A DNA stretch of 6,403 bases, from NCBI GenBank assembly GCA_030054275.1, contig JASGCF010000194.1, forward strand, positions 1-6,403, in the 5' to 3' direction. This DNA comes from Limnohabitans sp. Lineage in GTDB: Bacteria > Planctomycetota > Phycisphaerae > Phycisphaerales > SM1A02. Shown one piece after another: positions 1 through 5,026 of the stretch (within the stretch, counting starts at the first letter, position 1; each line of letters starts with the position of its first letter). Made by a program: the position numbers and the translations under genes. The notes under the pieces were generated by a model. It saw only the letters and a program-made list of their open reading frames with translations. It ran no database searches and had not been told where the DNA came from.

Positions 1-1234
1 CGCGCAGCGAGCCCGCTTCTTGTCCTTCTGCGGGAAGTGCTGCAAACACCGCTTCAGTTTCAAGCGCGTCACCAGCAAAGAGCACGATGCGCAAGTGATC
101 GGGTGGCCTACTTGGCTGCATCAACGCCTTGTGAAATCGCTTGGCTGCATCAAGACACTTGCGCACATGATCGCGCGCGATCGCTCGACGCGCATCGTCG
201 GTTGCCACATCGGGCAACAGCCACGCGAGATACTCCGCTTGCGAGGGCTCGAGCAACCCCCACTGGTATCGCTCCCAAGTTGCGACATCGTGCGCATCAA
301 GTGGCGCGCCTTTCTCGTCCACCAAGCGCTGCAACTCGGACGGCGGCAGCAGTTGATAGAGCGACGGAAATGTGCCGATCACGCTCGGTCGATAGTTCGG
401 GAAGAGCGGATTGAGATTCATCCCTTGCGAGAGTGCACGCAACGAGCGAATTGAACCTCCGCTTGGCGTACCAATCATGATGAACTTCCGAATGTTCCGC
501 GCACCCTCCCATGTGGGAGCAGGCATCGGACCATCTGCCGACAATGATTGCGCGCCGTAGCGGAGATACCACTGCCCGAGTAAGCCGCCCATCGAGTGAC
601 ACAAGAGATCGACTTGGATGGGCGCGTCGGCCGCGAGTCCGCGCTCGCGACGAACCGTGTCTTGCAAGCGACGAATGTCGGCATCAAGCGCGGCCGCCTG
701 CGTTGAGATTTCACGACGCCAGTCGTAAGGATGCTGCCAACAGGTGTAGTGCAAACCGCCATATTTCACGGCGTTCGGATCGGGCGGTGCGAGCGCGCTG
801 TCGCGATACTTCCCTGCCGCGAGTGCCTGCAAGAGATTCGCATACGCACCAAGTTCGAGGCCGCGCAAAATGCCGATATCAAACTTCACCGTGTCAAGCG
901 CATCGGGCGCGGTGATGCCGTCGCCAAGATCGGCGAGCGTTTTGCCCTCTGCCATGGGAAGTGCGAAGAGACGCGCGTCTTCGGGGATGTCCGGGTCAAC
1001 CGCACCAAACTGAAATGCGCCCCACACATCGCGCTTCGACACAGGGTCGTAGAGCTTCGAACCGAGAATACCGGGGATCACGACAACTGGCGTGCGAGTC
1101 GTCGCCGTCGCGCGCGCTCTCTCACCATAGATCGCCTCAAGATCGATGCGACGCTCCGTTGCGCAGCCCGCACAAACAAGAGTCGCGAGCACAAGCGACG
1201 ACCAGACAGTTCCGAGACATGCACATCGCTTCAT
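1..1234 (-). CDS. LCAT-family alpha/beta-hydrolase (lipase/acyltransferase-like), exported, C-terminus cut by window edge
   Basis: The minus strand is open from an ATG at 1234 to position 1 (411 codons, no stop). It continues past the edge, so the C-terminus is missing. Residues 1-24 form a signal peptide (basic MKR, hydrophobic stretch). It ends in an AGC cysteine (Cys24) resembling a lipobox, but with Cys rather than Leu at -3, so lipoprotein status is uncertain. From residue 49 comes the family's opening strand and oxyanion-type segment (PVVVIPGILGSKLYDP). PYDWR follows at 169-173 and the nucleophile elbow CHSMGG at 212-217, with Ser214 the predicted catalytic serine. IGTPSGGS (254-261) and a LFAGD segment (385-389) follow; the latter may carry the acid residue. 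The catalytic His would lie outside the window. This matches the lecithin:cholesterol/phospholipid:diacylglycerol acyltransferase (LCAT) family; bacterial members may be lipases or acyltransferases, and the substrate is not inferable. It is last of the visible minus-strand operon, overlaps the preceding gene by 4 nt (ATGA) and has its own GAGGGA ribosome site. Confidence 0.88.
   Translation of the reverse strand, partial: MKRCACLGTVWSSLVLATLVCAGCATERRIDLEAIYGERARATATTRTPVVVIPGILGSKLYDPVSKRDVWGAFQFGAVDPDIPEDARLFALPMAEGKTLADLGDGITAPDALDTVKFDIGILRGLELGAYANLLQALAAGKYRDSALAPPDPNAVKYGGLHYTCWQHPYDWRREISTQAAALDADIRRLQDTVRRERGLAADAPIQVDLLCHSMGGLLGQWYLRYGAQSLSADGPMPAPTWEGARNIRKFIMIGTPSGGSIRSLRALSQGMNLNPLFPNYRPSVIGTFPSLYQLLPPSELQRLVDEKGAPLDAHDVATWERYQWGLLEPSQAEYLAWLLPDVATDDARRAIARDHVRKCLDAAKRFHKALMQPSRPPDHLRIVLFAGDALETEAVFAALPAEGQEAGSLR
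111..153. repeat. Short direct repeat inside the LCAT-family gene
   Basis: CTTGGCTGCATCAA occurs at 111-124 and 140-153, 29 nt apart. On the coding (minus) strand the two copies are read in different frames (LDAAK at residues 361-365, and the LMQPS stretch at 371-375). It could be chance or a relic of a local duplication. Confidence 0.6.
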
Positions 1235-2031
1235 TGGAGCGGTCCCTCAGCACGCTCGAGTTCATCCGCCGCGCCAATCTCACTCGCGCGCACCATCGCC
1301 ATTCCATCGAGCATTTCTGCAGTTCCCCGCACAACGACCGGCGCAGCGATCCACGAAGCGAGTGCTTCAAACGACAACGGCGCGCCATCCCGCGCGACAA
1401 GCAACGCGCGACGTTCGGAGCCATCTGGCGCGTGGCAAATGATTGACGGCGGAATTCCTCCGCGAATACAAAGCGTCGCACAATCGCGATGCGCCTTGCC
1501 GTCGCCCGGCTTCATCACGCCAAGCCAACACTTCGAATCGACGATTTCTCCCGCGACCACTACTTCACCGATGTTGCGTGGTTCCGCGCGTGTTGGCAGC
1601 GTGCCTCCAAGCGTGATCGGATTCGCGTCCGCAAGTTCAAGCATGCGCTGCCCACCGCGAGCGATGAGAAATCCGCGCGCACTCGCCGCGACGCGCGTGC
1701 CGTCGGTTGGAACGAGCGGCGCCACGCGCGCGTCCGCGCCGTGCTTTCCCATTTCGACGAGAAGTACGCGCTCGACCGTGCCGTCCGCCCGCGCAACTCG
1801 CAACATCGGAAACGGCGTCGCGATGAGCTCGCCTTCGAGCGTCACTTCCGCTCCTGTTTCCCAAACACCGTCGCCTGTGGGGCGCGCGAACGCGTTGGTC
1901 ATCACCGCGAGCGCAAATGCGAGAAGCGCGCAAAGTGGCAAAAACACCCACAAAAAGCGGCGATCGCGCGAGGGCGTTGGCAAGTAGCCCACATAGAAGT
2001 CATCGGGTTGTGAAGTATTCGAGCTCGTCAC
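1231..2031 (-). CDS. Single-pass membrane protein with exported Cys/His-motif domain, function unknown
   Basis: A 266-residue protein. I chose the GTG at 2031 because it forms a GTGA overlap with the upstream stop and sits 8 nt after a GAAGGA ribosome site. A longer in-frame start at 2064 would only add 11 residues inside the neighbour gene. Residues 1-25 are polar with a basic SRDRR stretch, residues 26-49 are one transmembrane helix, and the rest should lie outside the cytoplasm. The soluble part reads as beta-rich segments (62-80, 156-170, 230-250), possibly OB-like. The striking feature is at 161-200: GEIVDSKCWLG, then HRDC (181-184), Cys188 and CIRGGIPP (188-195), then Cys199-His200. This gives Cys168, His181, Cys184, Cys188, Cys199 and His200 as candidate metal, haem or disulfide residues. 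I recall similar GEIVDSKC...CxxxCIxGGIPP segments in uncharacterised bacterial proteins but know no assigned function. Its place directly after the haem/Rieske membrane protein suggests a redox partner or assembly role, which is inference. Confidence 0.82.
   Translation of the reverse strand: MTSSNTSQPDDFYVGYLPTPSRDRRFLWVFLPLCALLAFALAVMTNAFARPTGDGVWETGAEVTLEGELIATPFPMLRVARADGTVERVLLVEMGKHGADARVAPLVPTDGTRVAASARGFLIARGGQRMLELADANPITLGGTLPTRAEPRNIGEVVVAGEIVDSKCWLGVMKPGDGKAHRDCATLCIRGGIPPSIICHAPDGSERRALLVARDGAPLSFEALASWIAAPVVVRGTAEMLDGMAMVRASEIGAADELERAEGPLQ
1243..1248 (-). promoter_or_regulatory. Ribosome binding site of the LCAT-family gene
   Basis: GAGGGA lies 8 nt before ATG 1234, inside the end of the Cys/His-motif gene, supporting this start and translational coupling through the ATGA overlap. 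Confidence 0.7.
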
Positions 2032-3095
2032 GATGGCGATCCTTCGAGGCCAGCGATTTTGCACGGCGGCACTGGAGTTCCCGGCGGCTTTGCCTGCGGA
2101 TGGACATAGAGCGTTCGACCTTCGATGCGCAGTTCGTAGGTCGGAATCTTCTCAAAGAACGGCGGCGGCGACTGACCTTTCGACGCGATGTACTGGTAGC
2201 CGTGCCACGGACAGGTCACGCAGCCATCGATGATTTTCCCTTCCCCGAGCGGGCCGCCTTGGTGCGCGCAAACGCCAGAAATCGCGCTGAATGCGCCGTT
2301 CTCGCGATACAGCGCAATCTTGCGACAGTCATCGATGACGACCGCTTTCGCGCGCCCTTCCGTAGTTTCCTCGACGATTCTTTCTACCTCACCGACACGC
2401 ACCCAACCGTCCGCCGCAAGCGCGCGACGAACGCGATCCGCACGCCACTCCTTTACGCCTGCGGCAATATGTAGCGCGACGATCCACGCCGCTGCCGCCG
2501 CAAGCATCCACGCAAAACCTGGCCAGATCGCACCCTGCAAGACACCGAATGCGACATGCGCAACAAGCAGTGCGAAGGCGACATACACGCCCAAATGCAG
2601 CAGTTTCCACACGCGCGGCGAGAGATTGCGCAGCCAGAAGTCGTGGCTTGTTGCGGCCATCGCGAACAAAATCACGAGTGCGGCGAGTCCAAGTGGTTGA
2701 AAGGGAAATTGCGCTGCACCTTCAAATGCGGCGCCGCTTTCGAGAATACTTGTGAGCGGATCGATCACCCCAAACCCGTGGTACCACAGCGTTGCAAGCG
2801 CCGCATGCGCGAACGCGAGCAGAAACATCGTGACACCAAGGTGTCGACGGTTGTAGAGAAGCGGTGAAAATCGGGGCGAAAACCGCGCAAGCGGACCAAT
2901 CGAAAGAATGAAGATTAGCAGTGCGATTGCGGCGGTTCCACACGCGCGCATCGCAAGGATCAGTGGACTCGTTTCGAAGGCGACGCTGGCTGCGAGGAAA
3001 AACACCGCGAAATACAGCGCGATCACGACGATCAATCGTCGATCGTACGCCTTCTTTGCAGCGTTCCATTGCACCGCGCGATAGGACACGCTCAT
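2028..3095 (-). CDS. Ferric reductase-like (MsrQ/YedZ-type) haem membrane domain fused to C-terminal Rieske [2Fe-2S] domain
   Basis: A 355-residue protein. The ATG at 3095 is favoured by a strong GGAGGA site 6 nt upstream and a 4-nt ATGA overlap with the preceding gene. An upstream in-frame start at 3233 would lie deep inside that gene. Residues about 21-213 contain six hydrophobic helices (roughly 21-40, 45-66, 86-106, 134-150, 165-184, 192-213). NRRHLG (82-87), His97, His106, WKLLH (163-167) and His180 resemble the haem-b-binding helices of ferric-reductase/MsrQ proteins. Residues about 235-335 are a Rieske domain with CAH (276-278) and CPWH (295-298), giving the C-x-H-x16-C-x2-H cluster pattern. 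The positive-inside rule (basic N-terminus, loops 67-85 and 150-164, and the segment after helix six) puts both termini and the Rieske centre in the cytoplasm. The expected role is electron transfer between a soluble donor and membrane haem. The direction and partner are unknown; MsrQ normally serves the periplasmic MsrP, which is not seen here. Confidence 0.9.
   Translation of the reverse strand: MSVSYRAVQWNAAKKAYDRRLIVVIALYFAVFFLAASVAFETSPLILAMRACGTAAIALLIFILSIGPLARFSPRFSPLLYNRRHLGVTMFLLAFAHAALATLWYHGFGVIDPLTSILESGAAFEGAAQFPFQPLGLAALVILFAMAATSHDFWLRNLSPRVWKLLHLGVYVAFALLVAHVAFGVLQGAIWPGFAWMLAAAAAWIVALHIAAGVKEWRADRVRRALAADGWVRVGEVERIVEETTEGRAKAVVIDDCRKIALYRENGAFSAISGVCAHQGGPLGEGKIIDGCVTCPWHGYQYIASKGQSPPPFFEKIPTYELRIEGRTLYVHPQAKPPGTPVPPCKIAGLEGSPS
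2040..2045 (-). promoter_or_regulatory. Ribosome binding site deciding the GTG 2031 start
   Basis: GAAGGA lies 8 nt before the GTG at 2031, which overlaps the upstream stop as GTGA. This favours 2031 over the in-frame start at 2064. Confidence 0.7.
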
Positions 3096-3589
3096 CGCGA
3101 ATCCTCCATCAACTTGGTTTCCGAAGTCACCGTAGGAAGCTGGGTTGCGTCGCGTGTCGAAGGCGTCCCGTTCGAGCGCGCAAGGTGCGCAACGACCAGT
3201 ACAACGACGAGTGCGGGGCCAAGCACAAGCCACATCACGAGCGCCACGCTTCGCAATCGCTCACTTCCTCGCTGCCAATGCTCCGTGTGATCGCTAGGGA
3301 TGTCGGCTGAGCCCGCAAGTGCGGCTTTCCACCAACGATGGGCGAGAAGCGGCCAGAGCAACGCTGCTCCCGGAAGCAGCAGCACGCGAAAGCCGAGCGT
3401 GGCATTGGTTGCGACTGGGTCGACCACCGCGGCTCCCTTCCAAGCAAACGCGAGCGAAAATAGAAGCCCAACGATCGCGTAGAGCTGCACGGATTGAACA
3501 AGGAATTCCACGAGCACCGCGGGAAGATACCGCGCCGCCGCTGTCGTGCTCGATCCCGTGCGTCGATCCCGTGCGTGGAGGTCCCGCAC
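3092..3589 (-). CDS. Small three-helix membrane protein, first gene of the Rieske operon
   Basis: The start I prefer is the GTG at 3589 (165 residues), because GAAGGA lies 5 nt upstream, the same motif used by the Cys/His-motif gene. Alternatives are GTG 3517 (141 residues, beginning just before the first helix) and TTG 3640 (182 residues). Predicted helices are at about 28-50, 64-85 and 113-137, with a conserved-looking FRVLLLPGAALLWPLL segment (67-82) followed by basic HRWW. The tail after 138 is polar and ends four nucleotides into the next gene (ATGA overlap). I do not recognise a named family, though I have the impression that similar short WPLL-containing membrane proteins occur as hypothetical proteins next to Rieske genes. 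No cofactor motif is visible. Tight coupling with the haem/Rieske protein suggests a subunit or assembly partner, which is inference. The 5' end contains a perfect 13-bp tandem duplication that affects the reading frame of any start further upstream. Confidence 0.72.
   Translation of the reverse strand: MRDLHARDRRTGSSTTAAARYLPAVLVEFLVQSVQLYAIVGLLFSLAFAWKGAAVVDPVATNATLGFRVLLLPGAALLWPLLAHRWWKAALAGSADIPSDHTEHWQRGSERLRSVALVMWLVLGPALVVVLVVAHLARSNGTPSTRDATQLPTVTSETKLMEDSR
3102..3107 (-). promoter_or_regulatory. Strong ribosome binding site of the haem/Rieske gene
   Basis: GGAGGA lies 6 nt before ATG 3095, within the last codons of the preceding gene. It is the best Shine-Dalgarno match in the window and fixes this start over the longer in-frame one at 3233. 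Confidence 0.85.
3551..3576. repeat. Perfect 13-bp tandem duplication
   Basis: CGATCCCGTGCGT occurs twice in direct succession at 3551-3563 and 3564-3576. It lies at the 5' end of the first minus-strand operon gene (residues 5-13 from the GTG 3589 start). Because 13 is not a multiple of three, gain or loss of a copy shifts the frame. Confidence 0.95.
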
Positions 3590-3702
3590 TGAAGTCCTTC
3601 GCCGCAGAAACCGGTCCACCTCGAAATCGTCGTCGACCAAGCCCGCTCATGGCGTTGTTCGCGCGCATGGCAAATTTGTCGGTTTCCACTATTCTCAAGC
3701 GA
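3590..3702. promoter_or_regulatory. Divergent control region between the two operons
   Basis: This is the only non-coding space in the window and must hold promoters for both groups if each begins here. The part at 3671-3700 is noticeably more AT-rich than its surroundings. It contains TATTCT (3690-3695) on the plus strand, a possible -10 element whose start point would fall at or next to ATG 3703 (a leaderless transcript). I cannot find a convincing -35 element at the right distance, and no clear minus-strand promoter. The real extent depends on which start codons are used. Confidence 0.4.
3595..3600 (-). promoter_or_regulatory. Ribosome binding site deciding the GTG 3589 start
   Basis: On the minus strand GAAGGA is followed by 5 nt and then GTG at 3589. 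The other candidate starts of this gene (TTG 3640, GTG 3517, and the out-of-frame ATG 3650) have no comparable site. Confidence 0.55.
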
Positions 3703-4239
3703 ATGTCCATGCGACTTTCCGATCGAGATCCACGCGCGGCACTTGCCGCAAGCCTCGAAGCCTTGGCGGCGCTTGCCACGAAAGCAAACGCCGAGCAGTA
3801 CGCGCAAGGACTCGCCTTCGGATTTCATAGCCCGCTCGGCGCACACTTCCGACATTCCATCGATCATGTCGACGCGCTTCTCAACGGAATCGCGACTGGC
3901 GAGATTTGCTACGACCGTCGCGAACGCGGCACCGCGATCGAGCATGATCGTGCCGCCGGCCTCGCCGCAGCCGTCGATCGCGCCGCACTCGTGCGCGCGA
4001 TTCCAGAGCCAGCACTCTCGTCGACGATCACGGTGCTCGCCCTGACATCCCCGCAAGCACCAGAGATGCGATTCACCTCATCGGTCGCGCGCGAAGTGCT
4101 TTACGTCTTCCATCACACCGTACACCACACCGCATTGATGTCCGCGCAGGCCACGAATATGGGCGTGCAGCCAGACCCAAGGGCGGGTCGTGCCCCTGCG
4201 ACGCTCGCAAACGACGCGAATCACGCGCAGGCACGCTGA
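3703..4239 (+). CDS. DinB-fold family protein
   Basis: A 178-residue protein from ATG 3703. ATGs at 3649, 3667 and 3709 are in frame, none has a convincing ribosome site, and 3703 gives the usual family length with helix one starting at about residue 11. The content is a helical-bundle pattern: a helix around 11-38, then HSPLGAHFRHSIDHVDALL (42-60) with His51 and His55, and the late helix REVLYVFHHTVHHTALM (130-146) with His137/138 and His141/142. One His on helix two plus an HxxxH pair on a later helix is the metal-site arrangement of the DinB/YfiT-like four-helix-bundle superfamily. Members include thiol-transferases and many proteins of unknown function. The Ala/Arg-rich tail after 155 looks disordered. 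It is followed 7 nt later by the NRDE gene, so it probably opens the plus-strand operon. The exact reaction cannot be inferred. Confidence 0.75.
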   Translation: MSMRLSDRDPRAALAASLEALAALATKANAEQYAQGLAFGFHSPLGAHFRHSIDHVDALLNGIATGEICYDRRERGTAIEHDRAAGLAAAVDRAALVRAIPEPALSSTITVLALTSPQAPEMRFTSSVAREVLYVFHHTVHHTALMSAQATNMGVQPDPRAGRAPATLANDANHAQAR

Positions 4240-4246
4240 GCGGGCG

Positions 4247-5026
4247 ATGTGCACGCTTTCGATCATTCCAACCACAGAAGATTCGTCCAATGCTCGCGCA
4301 ACTTCTCGCGCGACATTTCGACTCGCGTTCAATCGCGATGAACAGCGAGCGCGCGCCCTTGGCACACCACCGGCGATTGTGTTCGTAGGAAATCGACGCG
4401 CGATCTACCCAAGCGATCCCGATGCGGGCGGAACATGGATCGCCGTCAACGACGCGGGAATCGCAGTCGCGATTCTCAATCGAAATGAACACGGAGTTCC
4501 GGATGGACGCAGTGCTGGACTCAGCCGCGGCCTCATCATTCCTCGTCTCCTTTCGAGTGGATCACTGCACGAAGTTGCGCAAAACACGGAGAAAATCGCA
4601 CTCACGGTGGCACGCGGATTTCGCCTGATCGCAACCGACGGACATCATGTGCTCGAAGTCATCGGGGGGAATCATCGCTCCGAGACAACACTCGAACCAT
4701 TCATGCGACCGTTCGTCCGCGCATCAAGCGGTCTTGGCGATGAACTCGTTCGGACACCGCGAACGGAACTCTTCGAAGGAACCGTCGTTCGTGCGCCGCG
4801 CGACGCGCTCATCGAAGCACAAGACGCATTCCACACTCACGCGTGGCCCGATCGCCGCCATCTCTCCGTGCGTATGGACCGCGCCGAGGCGCGAAGCGTG
4901 AGTCAAACCATCATCGCGGTCTCGGCAACGCGTGTTGAGGTCTCGCATGCGCCACGCGAAGGCGATGCGCCGGATGACGGCTTTGGGCCTGTGTCGAAAC
5001 TCGCGTTCGAACGAGGCGTCGCATGA
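4247..5026 (+). CDS. NRDE (TANGO2) family protein
   Basis: A 259-residue protein starting MCTLSI, the usual beginning of this family, with Cys2 exposed at the N-terminus if Met is removed. NRDE itself is at 29-32 (FNRDEQRAR), followed by GGTWIAVNDAGIAVAILNR (61-79), the family's second hallmark. SSGLGDELVRTPR (160-172) and the MDRAEARSVSQT segment (210-221) complete a full-length match. No signal peptide or membrane helix is seen, so it should be cytoplasmic. The family includes eukaryotic TANGO2, linked to Golgi organisation, haem trafficking and acyl-CoA/lipid metabolism; bacterial members have no settled function. ATG 4247 is chosen because translation upstream has no family match and overlaps the preceding gene. 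It lies 7 nt after the DinB-fold gene with only a weak GAG-type ribosome site, and its stop overlaps the next start (ATGA), so coupled translation is likely. Confidence 0.9.
   Translation: MCTLSIIPTTEDSSNARATSRATFRLAFNRDEQRARALGTPPAIVFVGNRRAIYPSDPDAGGTWIAVNDAGIAVAILNRNEHGVPDGRSAGLSRGLIIPRLLSSGSLHEVAQNTEKIALTVARGFRLIATDGHHVLEVIGGNHRSETTLEPFMRPFVRASSGLGDELVRTPRTELFEGTVVRAPRDALIEAQDAFHTHAWPDRRHLSVRMDRAEARSVSQTIIAVSATRVEVSHAPREGDAPDDGFGPVSKLAFERGVA

Noticed and set aside
177..184. GCGATCGC octamer, the HIP1 element of cyanobacteria
   Set aside because: I find only two copies in the window (here and near 1960), far below the density that marks cyanobacterial genomes, and expected by chance in GATCG-rich coding DNA.
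731..1987. Long plus-strand open frame (418 codons) through the left part
   Set aside because: It lies antisense to two well-supported genes, spans their junction, is Arg/Ser/Ala-rich without any family motif, and has no ribosome site. It is a GC-rich shadow.
2028..3233. Longer version of the haem/Rieske protein starting at 3233
   Set aside because: The extra 46 residues overlap the coding region of the upstream membrane protein and look like frame-shadow sequence; GGAGGA plus the ATGA overlap support 3095.
3235..4056. Minus-strand open frame crossing the divergent region
   Set aside because: It overlaps both the three-helix membrane protein in another frame and the DinB-fold gene on the opposite strand, with no domain content.
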